Source: Bettongia penicillata ogilbyi (lineage: Eukaryota > Chordata > Mammalia > Diprotodontia > Potoroidae). Taken from it: 64,000 nucleotides of DNA. The stretch is from assembly GCA_023548195.1 (NCBI GenBank), contig JAJHZJ010000531.1, positions 6,807,900 to 6,871,899 on the forward strand, written 5' to 3'. The translations under genes were made by a program, and so were the position numbers. A model generated the notes under the pieces. That model was given only the letters and a program-made list of their open reading frames with translations, searched no databases and was not told where the DNA came from. This document shows, one piece after another, positions 42,371 through 53,904 of this stretch. Positions within the stretch are counted from its first letter, which is position 1; each line of letters starts with the position of its first letter.

Positions 42371-44243
42371 GGATGTATCTTGGGGATCTGAAGAAGCTCA
42401 GTTTGCCTACAGAATAAAGAAAACGGCGGCAACTACAGGTGAGTCATTTATGTGTGGTTTGTGTACAGGTAGCTCTTGAGGACCTCAAAGGCATTTTTTT
42501 TTTAGTTTTCTTTAGTGGCCCTTTAAATTAACACCAAAATAAAACATCATTTGTACAACCTAAGCTCAAAATAGCAAATGCTCTAAATGAACAATCATAC
42601 TGTTATGTTCTCCTCTTCTGCATTACAAATTATATCCTAAAGTAAACTCTGTTAAATTAGAATAAAATCAAGTCATGCAATCCAGCTCCTTTTATAAATT
42701 TCAATTGTGGTATTCATTATCTAACCATTTTTTTTCTCCAACCCTTCTGTAAGTCAATTATTCCCTTCTGTGCTCAACAAGACTGTTTCTCAACAAATTT
42801 CTGCATTAACAGACTGAAAACTATATGACATTTAAATAGCAAGGATACCTAGTAGTCCTTTTATTTAGGAAAGAAAAAAAAACATCTTTGTTAACGGGTT
42901 ACAAAGCAAAAAAAAAATTTCCATCAGGTATTCTCATATCACACTCATTACTGTAATGTAGGCTTGGTCCTTTCAAAACATTTTACTTATTGTACAAGAG
43001 ATACTTTATCAGATAAGATTTTTTAATTAAAGGCTCTGCTAAAATGTGCATATTCACAGCAGTATACAGCATAAAATATACCAATGCAAACCTTCTACTG
43101 GCCAAGCACACCTAACCCTAGGCTCACTCCTACAAGGCACACCTCAGGTTTTCATCTCAGCAACCACAAAGCCCATATGTTGCCCCAATCTCACTCCTGC
43201 CAGGCCAACGAATCCCTCCAGGCAGACCAAAGGAAGTTAAAGAAAGAGAATCTGATTGAGTTAAAAGAGTGCTCTGCTTAACCTCTGGGAAGGCACTTAT
43301 AAAATAAAAAAGAAAACAGTGGACAGAGTTACCTCCAAGCAAAATTCCAATTAAATATGCATGAAGTGCCTTCCCACCTCCCTTTGTTCTTTCTCATTCT
43401 TTTCCCCTGAGTACCCTAAATTCACCCTTCCATTTAGCATTCTTTCACATAAAATTATTCTTGATACTAACAGAAGAAAAACATGTTCTAATAGCCTAGT
43501 TATTGTGATTATTTACATTATTCTGGTGTCTCAAATGAATTTTTAGTTTTTATGGGGAAGGATAGAGATAATTTTAGAACACAAAGCGCTGTAGAATTGG
43601 GCAACTAGGTGGGGTGCCTCTGTGTGTTATCAATGTAGAAGTAATAGTTACCATGTTTAAAATTTTATAGATTTGTAGGTAATCTATAAACAGAGTATCA
43701 GATGAAAACAATCATCATTCAGCCTTCCAAATGCACATATGCCCAGCTCACAAGCTCAACTTGCACAAATGTCAACACATCCATCCCCATACAACTTAGA
43801 AGTCACATCAAATTGCGCCTTCCATCCGAGTCATTTGGCTTACCTTACCATCATGCGTCCAAACCACAGCAGCCTCCATGTAAACCTAGCCTCTCGATTC
43901 TAGGAAATGTCACCAGCTGACAAGAGTAGCCCTGTTCCTAGACCTCACTAGAGTCCCACTGGATACAACGACAAAGACCCTGCTTGGTTTTTTTTTTTAA
44001 CTTCCCAGGTCAAAAGAAGATGAGTGTTAGCCACACTAGGGATGAAAAGAATCTTTTCAAATGAAGTAAGCAAAACCGGGCAATTTACATGATAGCCATC
44101 ATAATGTAAAGGAAAATAACATGAAAGAAGTCAGAGTTCTAATCAATGAGATGACCAATCATAACTTCACAAGGCTGATGATTTAGAATGTCTCTCACCC
44201 CCTGGAAGAGAGGTCACAGATGAGACTATAGGTGTGGGATAAA

Positions 44244-44245
<2 letters not shown>
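42371..44245. other. Repeat-poor 1.9-kb stretch
   Basis: A SINE head scrap ('gggcaactaggtgggg') is at 43598-43613. Frames of 60-72 codons at 43046-43342 and 43702-43920 are unrecognised. Confidence 0.4.

Positions 44246-44296
<51 letters not shown>
44246..44296. repeat. (TA)n(CA)n microsatellite
   Basis: TA units up to about 44281, then CA units. Confidence 0.9.
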
Positions 44297-44547
44297 TCGC
44301 CAGCCATGAAAAGTATGTCTATTTGTTTTGCTTAACCATATTTCTTTGTTACAGGGGAGAGTTTAATGCATGTGGAAGGGATGGAAGAATTACTGTAAAT
44401 AGAAAGCAATGTTTTTTTAAAAAAGCATCAGCAGAACATTTAAAAGGAAAAAAAATAAAGAATCTGTTCAAGGCCTCTCAGTCTGACTACCCTTTTGGTC
44501 TAAAAGCTAATAATAAAATCTTAAACTTGTTTCCCTAAAATCTCTAC

Positions 44548-44690
44548 CACTGCCCAAGGTCAATCATTCTTATCTCCATTTTCAGAAGTTAAGGCAAACA
44601 GGGGTTATACAAGGTTGCACAAAGCTTTGGAACAATTTAGTGGCAGCCCATATTAGAACCAGTTCAATAGGGTTAGACATACCTCCTGAC
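44548..44690 (-). repeat. MIR-like SINE relic
   Basis: 'ttatctccattttcagaagt', 'agttaaggcaaacaggggtt' and 'acaaggttgcacaaagcttt' are reversed landmarks. Confidence 0.5.
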
Positions 44691-45844
44691 TGACACATTA
44701 ATCCACAACTTTTAGCATTACAAGGAAATGGTAAAAATTTAGCTAATGTAACTGGAAAACCAGAAAGTCAGATGTAAATACTTAACAAAACTTTCTGTGC
44801 CAAAACATCTCTGGTTTTGAATCCCTAAATTATTTGTGAATAATGATAATAAAATCCTTTTTAAAGTCACAATTTTCTCATTAATTTATTTGTTTTGGGG
44901 AAAAAGTCACATAATTCAGACATGCCTTGCCTAACAAAAATGTAACTATTTTCCACCTAAAAGGTCCCATTGAGCCCCTACGTTTCAAGTTACATGATGC
45001 CAATTGCATTTTTCCAATTCTTCTCCGTCTCTGCTTCATTATGTGATATAAACTTAACTCTGCACTTAGCACTCTTTCCTTACTTTCTTCCCGAGTAAAA
45101 TAACTATTTTTTCCTTTCTTTGACAAAAACACTTGCTTTTGGTTCGTTTACAAAGTAGATGAAGAATATTTATGATGCCAATTTTTTTTAAATTCATGTG
45201 AGAATCAAGTGGGTCACAGCCTGAGTCCGCGTACCATATGGCAAGAGACAGACAAGAGCAGTTTTGACTTTCTTGGGGGTTTCAATATTTTAATTGATGG
45301 AAAAATAAACAAAAAGTTTTAGGCTTTTAAGCAGTTAGAGCTAATAAACACAACTCGTTTTTAGTTTTCAGGCATAATGTCAAACACATGTCTTCAGAAC
45401 AGATTTACCTGAAGATGCTGGACAACCATTTTAAAACCGTACATCTGTATACGTGAATAAAAAAAAGACTCTGGATTTTGCTTTATTTTTTAACCTCTTC
45501 CATGATTTGGCCACTTCTTTCACCAAAATATTTTAGATAGTAACATAAAAAAATGTTTTAAAAATCAAGAAAACATGAAAAGCAAGTCCTACCTAGCCTT
45601 CAAAAAATGTAAAAATAAAAGAACTAAGGAATCCTAATGCTTTCAGGAGTCCACTCAGCATTTACTCAATAGTGCACAAAGAAATAAAAGACACTTCAAA
45701 ACGAAGCAATGTACCAAGCATTTTACTCTTTAGGTGCTCCAGCATTTTCACAGATCATATTTATTAGAATTCAAGTATTCTTTTTCAGGGTACCCCTTCA
45801 CTGCCACTGGCCTAGAAAAACCAGATGAATTTGACCCAAATAAT
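44691..45844. other. Repeat-poor AT-rich stretch; possible minus-strand 3' UTR
   Basis: No repeat is recognised. On the minus strand AATAAA-type signals occur near 45764, 45483 and 44885. If the exon at 46453-46543 is real, this could be its 3' UTR. That is inference only. Confidence 0.25.
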
Positions 45845-45850
45845 ACTGAT

Positions 45851-46315
45851 AGGCAGCTTGCTGTCATGGAAAGAACCTAAGACTGGGAGTCAGGTGGATC
45901 TCAGGTTCAATCCTGACTTTGATAATTATTAGTTGTATGGCCTTGGGCAAGTTGCTCAAGTTTCTTCATCCATAAAATAGGAATAATAATGATATATATA
46001 ACATATTTGTTGCTCAATCGTGTCTGACTCTTTGTGTATCAGCAAAGATCCTGGAATGGTTTGCCATTTCCTTCTCCAGCTCATTTTACATACAAGGAAT
46101 TGAAGCAAACAGGGTTCTGTGACTTGCCCAGGGTCACACAGCTAGTAAATATCTGAGACCAGATTTGAACACATGAAGATGAGTCTCCCAGCCCAGTGCT
46201 CTGTCCACTGTGCCACTTAGGAGGAGGAGTGGTAGTGGTGGTGGTGGTGTTTCACCTCAAAGGATTATAAAAAGGAAAACATTATGCAACCTCAAAGCAC
46301 TATAAAATGTGAATT
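45851..46315 (+). repeat. MIR-like SINE split by a reversed SINE
   Basis: 'gactgggagtcaggtggatc' to 'aaaataggaataataatgat' is left of the insert. 'gcaacctcaaagcactataa' is the resumed tail. Confidence 0.65.
46006..46220 (-). repeat. Marsupial tRNA-type SINE nested in MIR
   Basis: Reversed landmarks run from 'tttgttgctcaatcgtgtct' to 'actgtgccacttag'. A (GGT)n run follows at 46230-46248. Confidence 0.85.
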
Positions 46316-46452
46316 GTTTTACTAACCATAATCTGGGTAGCAAAAGATAATTCCTAAAAGAAAGAAGTATTCAAAAATGAATGGGACCTGAAAGTTAAAT
46401 GACTGACTTGGGGGAAAAAAATAAAAATATATAACATAAGGTCTATGACAGC

Positions 46453-46543
46453 TTAGAGTTTTCTGGCTGTGTCGGACCTCTTGTTGGCTGAGGAAGGCTT
46501 GTCATGACCAGTGAAGTCCCTATTGACACTGGTAGTGGAGGTC
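46453..46543 (-). CDS. Possible terminal coding exon of an unidentified gene
   Basis: Read on the minus strand, a strong splice-acceptor-like run 'ttcttttcctatttccctag' ends at 46544. It is followed by one base of a split codon, 29 open codons and TAA at 46453-46455. The peptide ends in SSANKRSDTARKL, polar and basic like many protein C-termini. About 18 of 29 third codon positions are G or C in an AT-rich setting, which suits coding DNA. I do not recognise the protein. I found no upstream exon, and an L1 3' end lies just beyond the acceptor (46588-47094). It may be chance. Confidence 0.3.
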
Positions 46544-46587
46544 CTAGGGAAATAGGAAAAGAACGTCCCATTAAAAAAAATGAAAGC

Positions 46588-47094
46588 GTGGCTAATATGA
46601 CAGAATAGGAAAATGATAAATGTCGGAGGGGATATGGGAAAACTGGGACACTAATGCATTGTGGGTAGCGTTATGACCTGATTCAACCGTAAAGGAAAGC
46701 AATTTGGAACTATGCCAAAGAGCTATAAAATTGTGCACACCCTTTGATGAAGCAATACCACTACTAGATCTATATATCCCAAGGAGATTACAAAAGGAGG
46801 GGAGAGAAACTTATTTGCACAAAACTATTTATAATAGCTCTCTCTGTGGCGGCTAAGATTCAGAAATTGCAAGGATGACCATGAATTGGCCTGTATCTTC
46901 TTTTACCACATGACTAATATGGAAATATGTTTTGCATTATTGTACACGTAAATAACCTCTATTAAACTGCTTATCATCTCAGGGAGGTGGAAGGGAGGGA
47001 GGTGGGAATACACAATTTTTAAAAATCAATGTTAAAAATTGTCTTTACATGTAATTATGAAAAATAAAATATTAAAATGTGATTTCCCCCCACC
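46588..47094 (+). mobile_element. L1 3' end, 5' truncated, with target-site duplication
   Basis: The text 'gggacactaatgcattgtgg', 'gaagcaataccactactag' and 'atggaaatatgttttgcatt' follows the L1 3' order. Exact flanks aaaaaaatgaaagc lie at 46574-46587 and 47095-47108. After the element's own 'aaataaaatattaaaa' come 17 unrelated bases and then a second A run. Confidence 0.8.
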
Positions 47095-47108
47095 AAAAAA
47101 ATGAAAGC

Positions 47109-48903
47109 AAGAGAATGAAGGTTTCAGTTAATGACTGAATTAGCAATAACCTCTCTGGATTCCATTTCTTATAAAATTAAAAATTTCTTGTAAAATTTTT
47201 GTAAAAATCCTTGTGGAAAAAAAAGAGAATTAGATTGTCCCCACAGCCCCTTTCGGCTCTAACATTATGATCTCCTTTGACTGAAATACATCTGTATGCG
47301 TACCATGCACAAGGCACAGTGCTGGGGGTTTTGGAGACCACAAAGAAGCAGTCTTTTCCTCCCCCTTCCCTACCCTAAACATGGGTGCTTATCCTCTAAT
47401 TTTTCTAAATCTAGTAGTTTTAAAAAGTGTTTCCAATTAATTATTTTTGAGTAAGACCGCACTGAATTAAGTTTCAAGAATACAGTGCATCACATTGTGT
47501 CACATGGCTGAGCTCAAAAGTCATTCACTCTAAAAAAAAGAGTTGGGAGCATTAATCTCCCCTTTCCTGGAGGTGGAAGGTCCACAGGTGTTAGGCACTG
47601 CACTTGTGTGGACTTTTTCAGTGTTATCAATCAGTTGTTTTGACTTCTTTTCCTCTCTAAAAATACTATTCCTCACATGGGAGTGCTCTCTTGAGGGCTA
47701 TGTGGGATACTATGGTGATATGAGGCAGAAAATATCAGTAAAAACTTTTTTTAAGAAGATGGGGGAAAAGAAGAGAGTGATCAAAAAGCATTTGATAACA
47801 AAAGGAAGGAGAATTTTTATCTGAGCTTATTAAATTCTTTCTTACTCAGTTTTAGATTCAAGGTTGAAACATAGAAATGCACCAACAGAGAAGTTTCTAG
47901 GTATAGATCAAGGGTCTGCCTGTACACATCCTGATGTACACTAGCCACAGGGCAAAATAATGCTAAAAATAAATACAAAACCCACAGTCTGCTTTCAATG
48001 ACTTTATAATTTAAGTAGCTAGGCCATTTTACGTGACTTGATAGGCCGACAACTGTAATCTTGGCTTCTACTGAAAGGGTCCAAGAGGTCTTTCTCTATC
48101 TCTTTAATTTTTTTATGCAAATAACACACTAACTGCAAGTTCCTCAAAAAGTTTTCAATATTACATGCAGACGGCTGCAGGCGTAGGTTTGGCTACCACA
48201 CAGGAAATGCTAGCATTATTTAAGGACAAATAGTAGACACTAATATTGAAATTTAACCAGTTAATTAAATTGTTACAAAATTAAAGAACTCTTGCCATCT
48301 ACATGCTACAATAGTCATCTTTCTACTTCAGCTAGTTGTTAAAAATGAATTAAGTTTGGTATAAATTAAAGGGTAAAAATGGTTGAAAATTTTCTTTCCC
48401 ACAATTCACCTAGATAGCAATTTGCTGTTCTTAATGGAACGTTCTGAGCTTCATTTCCAATGAGGAGCAAGCTTTTCTGTAAGATATGGTATCCTGAGAA
48501 CTACATGTCCCAGAGTTCCTTAGCTCACAAGTAAATAACTCTTGATCCTCTCCAGGGTAAAACGAACCATAGAATAAGCAAAACTCTTGTCATGACAGGT
48601 ATCTGTCAAAGCAAGGCAAGAGTTAGAAATGCTATTGAAAATACTCACACATGACATAAAAAATTGTATTTTTTTCAATGCACTGATCAATTTCATTGAA
48701 ATTTTTTTCTTTCTCTTTTTTTAAGTCTGTTTATAGGGATGATTCTCTGGGAAGGAAAAGAAGAATACATACAAAAGGGAAATGAAGACAATGTAATAAC
48801 AAACTATTTCAATAAAAATCTACTTAAAAAAATACTCCCAAATGAAGTAATTTCTCTTTTTCCCAACATGAACTCAGCACTTCACCCATAGCTTGAAGGA
48901 GTA
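47109..48903. other. Repeat-poor 1.8-kb stretch
   Basis: A 93-codon plus frame at 47543-47824 is unrecognised. The only site I note is the ZNF143-like motif at 48499-48519. Confidence 0.4.
48499..48519 (+). promoter_or_regulatory. ZNF143/STAF-like motif
   Basis: aactacatgtcccagagttc keeps ACTACA and TCCCAG at the spacing of the ZNF143 (STAF) site. It lies in repeat-poor DNA without a CpG island. Binding is not shown. Confidence 0.35.
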
Positions 48904-48912
48904 GAAATTTCC

Positions 48913-49663
48913 TTTTTCTTTATTTTAAATTTTAATTTTCAGTTACACATTCTCTTCTTCCTCCACTCCCTTTCTCACCCATTGAGAAGGCAGGAAATAT
49001 AATATCTATAAATCATGCAAAACATTTCCACAATAGCCACATTATAGAAAAAAAGAAGAAGAAAACCCAAAAATTTGCTTCAATCTTCACTCAGAGTTCA
49101 TCATTTCTCTCTGAAGGTAGCAGCATTTTTCATTCCAAGCTCTTTGGAACTGCCATGGATCACTGTATTGATCAGAACAGGTACATCTTTCATAGTCGAT
49201 TATCACTGCAGTACTACATCAGTTCATATAAGTCTTCTTTGGTTTTTCTGAAACTACCCCTTTCATCATTTCTTGCAGTGTAATAGTGTCGCTGCTGTTC
49301 AGTCGTTTCAGTGGTATCTGACTCTCCGTGATCCTATCTGGAGTTTTCTTAGTTTGCTAACATCTCCTTCTGCAACTCATTCTAGAAATGAAGAATTAAA
49401 CAGGGTGAAGTGACTTGCCCAGGGTCACACAGCTAGTGAGTATCTGAGGCTGAATTTGAACTCGGGTCTTTCTGACTTCAGACCTGGTGCTCTATCCACT
49501 GTGCCACCCAGCAGTCCCATGATTGTATTCCATCACAATCATATGCCACAATTTGGTCAGTAGTTTCCAACTGATGGGCATACCCTCAATTTTCAAGTCT
49601 TTACCATCGCAGAAAGAACTGCTATAAATATTTTTGTACATATGGGTCCATTCCCCAGGAGTG
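48913..49663 (-). mobile_element. L1 3' end, reversed, split by a SINE
   Basis: The minus strand reads, as in other L1 ends here, 'aaaaccaaagaagacttata', 'agttccaaagagcttggaat' and 'gtggaaatgttttgcatgat'. Flanks 'gaaatttcc' (48904-48912) and 'aaaatttcc' (49664-49672) fit a worn duplication. Confidence 0.75.
49289..49517 (-). repeat. Marsupial tRNA-type SINE nested in reversed L1
   Basis: It runs from 'gctgctgttcagtcgtttca' to 'actgtgccacccagcag'. L1 text stops at 'cagtgtaatag' and resumes at 'gtattccatcacaatc'. Confidence 0.85.
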
Positions 49664-49672
49664 AAAATTTCC

Positions 49673-50121
49673 GGAGGCAGCTGAACCTCTGTACCTACTC
49701 TATTGCAAGAGAGCAAAGATTTATAAGAAAGATAAGATCTTCTAATAATATGGACTAGTGAAAGCCAAATGCTTTGTAAACCTTTTTAACTACACCATTA
49801 TGATTCAAAAGACAAAAGAATCAGCTGGGGTTTAAAGCAAAGTAAATCTCACTCCCCAACTGGCTTCATCAAGCTGCCATTAAGCACTTTTGAAAATTCC
49901 CCAATCCTTTCATTCCTCTTTTTCTGAAATAGCTCAAGGGTGAACTCAATATAAGCTTTATATATTTATTTAGGGTTTATGGTTGCTTCCTTCCGAAAAT
50001 GAGCCTACAAAAGCAAGCTCCCGTGCTTAAGCGTTTGGTCTGTAGTTTAGTGGACTTGAGCATTCCCTTCACCTTAATGAATTACAGCCCTTCCTAGTCC
50101 CAGTAGGATCCCAGGACCAAA
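49673..50121. other. Non-repetitive DNA
   Basis: No feature seen. Confidence 0.35.
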
Positions 50122-50300
50122 GGACCATAATGTCTAGAGTGAGAAGTGACTCAAAGATCTCCATTCCACACACTCCGCCTTCCCCATTTTGAATATGAGG
50201 AAACCTGAGTCACTGGGAAATAAAGTGTCTTGTCCAAGGTCACAGAGGTGGAATTTGAACCCAGGTCCTCCGATTCCACAGAAAGGGCTTTTTCCACACT
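50122..50300 (-). repeat. MIR-like SINE
   Basis: 'ccaaggtcacagaggtggaa' and 'tttgaacccaggtcctccga' in reversed order. Confidence 0.6.
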
Positions 50301-50908
50301 TTCCCATGTTGATATCATGAGTTGTCACCAAGAAAAAGAAAAAAATTTATGACCAGGCAGCAAATTGGGACTGGCTTCAAATAAAAAAGCACTTTGCCAG
50401 CCTTAAAGCACCTTATAAACGTTAGTCATTGTAGCCCAGCTATGGAAGGCCCCATACTCAAAGGCTTTCCAGCCTGGTAGGCCCTGCCAGAGTTTATACT
50501 CTTCTAGCCAATCCTTTAACAGGCTTGAAGCCAAGATCACCTCCCTGCCAAGGACTTACATCAATCAGGGAGAAGTTGAGTGTAGGTGACAAAAATAAAC
50601 ACAGCATGAAACTGGTAGGTTCAAAAGAAGAGGAAGAAAAATCAATTACAGGAGAAAAAGAATAGAGGTTTGGAGGCAACTAGCACAAATTAAATACAAT
50701 GATATGGCATAGTCTCTCAGTACGTAAGAAAAGGGGAAGCTATCTTTTCCTTCCATGGGCAATTTCCTATAACCCACTGTTTGGATATTCTCCCATCCAA
50801 CTACTTCAGGGCAAGAAAATGACTAGGCCCAGAGAGAACTAGAAAACCTGGGCCAACATGACTTGGCAGAACCCTATTACCTCTGGGTGCTATCTTCTAC
50901 AATCCTAG
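50301..50908. other. Mostly non-repetitive DNA
   Basis: A MIR tail scrap ('ccttaaagcaccttataaac') lies at 50401-50420. Confidence 0.35.
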
Positions 50909-51135
50909 CTGAGGCAATTAAATGGTACAGTTGGTAAATCACTGGGCCTGGAGTCAAGAAAACCTGAGTTCAGATACTTACTAGCTGTATTAACCTGGCC
51001 AAGTCACTTAACTTGTTTGCCTCAGTTTCCTCAACTGTAAAATGAAAATCATAATAGCACCTACCTCCCAAGATTGTTATGACCATCAAAAGACATACCA
51101 TTTATAAAGTATTTGGCACACGGCACTATTTCTGT
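50909..51135 (+). repeat. CORE-type SINE with MIR-like tail
   Basis: 'gagtcaagaaaacctgagtt', 'tttcctcaactgtaaaatga', 'cacctacctcccaagattgt' and 'agtatttggcacacggcac' give a full-length element. Confidence 0.8.
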
Positions 51136-51849
51136 CCTTCCTTCAGAATTTCTGTCTACTTGCTGATTGCTTGGCCAAATCATTTCTAGGAATTTCCCAT
51201 GGTCATCTGAGGATCTTAGTTGCTTTCTGTTCCAATCCTGCTGGCATTCAGATTATCTGGGTGGGATATTATCTGGGGGAAATGGGGAGGGCCTTAATTT
51301 CATTCAGTCCTGATTAGGAAATGAATGCTTGAACCCTAACACGTTAAATCTAGCTGGCCTCTCACATCACGCTTCACAGGTCACGGAGCCATTCATCAGG
51401 AAACCAGGACTTACCCTGCTGCCCACATTCCTGACAGCCGGCATTCAGAAGTACTGTTCTGGATGCTGAAATTTTATATCCTTCTAATGGGTTTCCCCAA
51501 ACTATTCTTCATTATAATTTACTTATTTCTTTCTCTTCTCTCTCCCCTTTTCTCTGTTTCCCAGACCATTCAAGAGCAAGATCATATGAGCTTTATGTAT
51601 TGAGGATTTATGTTTGCCGATTTCAAAAATGATTACCCTCCCCACCTAAAAATCACACACACACACACACACACACACCTTTTTCTCTTGCTCAAATCAA
51701 TAACATCATTGATACTGGAAAACATATTACAATGCCCTGTGATTCTTTTTACAATCCCCATGAATATCCAATACTGGCCCACCTGATTACTCCGAAATGG
51801 CAGGGAGAACTGAGGGGTGGGGGCACAGATAGGAGAGGATAACATCCTA
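51136..51849. other. Mostly non-repetitive DNA with an (AC)n run
   Basis: (AC)n lies at 51654-51678. The text at 51480-51560 is pyrimidine-rich. No gene is seen. Confidence 0.4.
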
Positions 51850-51940
51850 TTAGATTGTAAACCCCTTGAAGAAGACACTGTCTCACTTTTGTATTTGCAC
51901 CCTAGCACAGTGTCTGTTTAACAAACACTTGTTGATAGTA
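51850..51940 (+). repeat. L2-like LINE 3' end
   Basis: 'agattgtaaaccccttgaag' and 'caccctagcacagtgtctgt' are L2 landmarks. Confidence 0.6.
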
Positions 51941-52214
51941 TGGCTGACATGGCCATCCAGTGAACTTTCTCTCTGTGCAGATTCATCTCTAATTTCTGTA
52001 ATGAGGCTGAATCTGCCTCTGTAGGTTCAGTCTCTATACTATAACCACATATGTCCTTACTCTTTGCTGTTCCCTTCTCATGCCCCACTTCTAGTTCAGT
52101 CTCATCTTCCTTGGCTATGCCCACATCTCCTCTAGGGTTCTGCTGGTATATGAACCAAGGTTGTACTTCCATGAAGAATTACATCACATGATGAACTAAC
52201 ATAAGAACCAGCAA
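51941..52214. other. Non-repetitive DNA
   Basis: An 84-codon minus frame (51918-52172) is unrecognised. Confidence 0.35.
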
Positions 52215-52738
52215 AAAGTTTTGAGAAATACATGAAAGGGCAAGGGATCATAGACCAAGAATTGGAAGAGACTGAACAGGATGATTTTGGAAAAACCTGG
52301 GAAAACTTTTACGAACTGATGCAAAGTGAAGGGAGCCGCAGAAGGAAAACACTGTATACAGTAACAGCAATATTATCACCAATGATCAACTGTGACAGAC
52401 TTAACTGCTCTAAGCAACAGTGACCCAAGATAGTTCCAAAGGACTCATGATGAAAAATGCTCTCCACCTCCAAAGGAAGAATTGATGAATTCTAAGTGAA
52501 AATTGAAACATGCTTTTTTCATCTTCCTTATGTTTCTTGCTTTGTACTGTTGGGTTTGGAAGGAGGAGAGGTGGCAATATGGCTAATATGGAAATATGTT
52601 TTGCATGACTTCATGTGTATAATCAATACCATATTGTTTGCCTTCTCAATGAATTGAGGAGAGAAAGAGGGAGGGAGGGAAAGAATTTGGAACTCAAAAA
52701 AATTTTAATAAGATCTTAAAAATAAATATATTTTTTAA
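52215..52738 (+). mobile_element. L1 3' end, 5' truncated
   Basis: 'gaactgatgcaaagtgaagg', 'ttccaaaggactcatgatga', 'atggaaatatgttttgcatg' and 'gaatttggaactcaaaaaaa' are in L1 3' order. The start is placed by eye. Confidence 0.75.
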
Positions 52739-53467
52739 AATCAACCTAAAAAACAAAAATACCCAGGATGGTGGCTTGATTAGGAAAAGGAGAAGCATCT
52801 TGTTCACTTCTCAGACTACATGGTAAGAGCTATAGAAATTATTACTATAATTAAAATGAAGGGGGGGTGGACAAGATGATCTCAGTTCTAACGTTCTATA
52901 AGTCTAGCTTTCTGTGTTTCAAATATTGCCCACAAACTAACTTAAATTTTTGACTAGATGCCTTCTTACCCTTTAATCAGCATAGTTTTTGACTAGTAGG
53001 AACATAACTTTCTATCCAATTCCAATGACTTTTTAAAGTTTGCTAACCTTTAAATCTTGTTGACATTTCTATTAACTTTTTCCATGACTAGAGAGGTCCC
53101 CTAGGATCCACAGTCAGGGTGTTTCTGGGAGTGGTGGGCTAGTGGGAGGTCTCATTACAAAATCTGGCTTGGAGTTCTGTAGTGAAAACATGGGTGTTGA
53201 AAATACAGGAATCTGGCAGATTTGAACTACATCAACAAAGGGCAGAGGGCACACCTAGGGCCCCTGTACCCACGGCTTCAGCGTATAGGAGAAAGGGGTG
53301 TGACCCACAGATAAGGTTAGTGGGATTAGGGTTAAGGAGAAAGAACAAGTCCAGCCTAGCCTAAATAGATAAAACCAGAGATTAGATGAATATGGCCAGA
53401 ATGAGAGCAACAACCAGGAGTGGCAAATAAAACTCATCATAATTTCCCAATGAATTTGAGATAAAAG
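52739..53467. other. Non-repetitive DNA
   Basis: No feature seen. Opposing 60-codon frames at 53182-53440 are unrecognised. Confidence 0.35.
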
Positions 53468-53765
53468 ATAAGACAGCTAGATGTCTCAGTGCCTGCCCTG
53501 AGCACTAGACCTAGAACTAGAAAGACTTGGGTTCAAATTCTGCCTCACATACATACCAACTACATCAACCTCCATCCATTTATTCATTCATTCATTTATT
53601 AAGTCATTCATGAAACCTCTGTCTTCCTCATCTGAAAAATAGGGATAATAATAGGACCTACGTCCCAGTGCTGTTGTGAGGATAATGTGAGATATTATTT
53701 GTAAGATACTCCACCAACCTTAATGTACTTGATAAGTGCTAGCTATTAACAATAATGATGATGGT
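53468..53765 (+). repeat. CORE-type SINE with internal ATTC repeat
   Basis: A SINE head and tail ('cagtgctgttgtgaggataa') flank a (TTCA)n-like run near 53578-53610, which looks like an expansion inside the element. Confidence 0.65.
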
Positions 53766-53904
53766 GATTCTCAGAAAGAGAAAGTGAGAGAGGGAAGTGG
53801 AAGGAAGAAAAAGGGAAATGAGTCTCACAGAAGAACAGCTTAGGGGCACAAGACCTCAAAATTGACAACAGCACTGTCCAATGAAGGCGATGAGGTCAGT
53901 CGTT

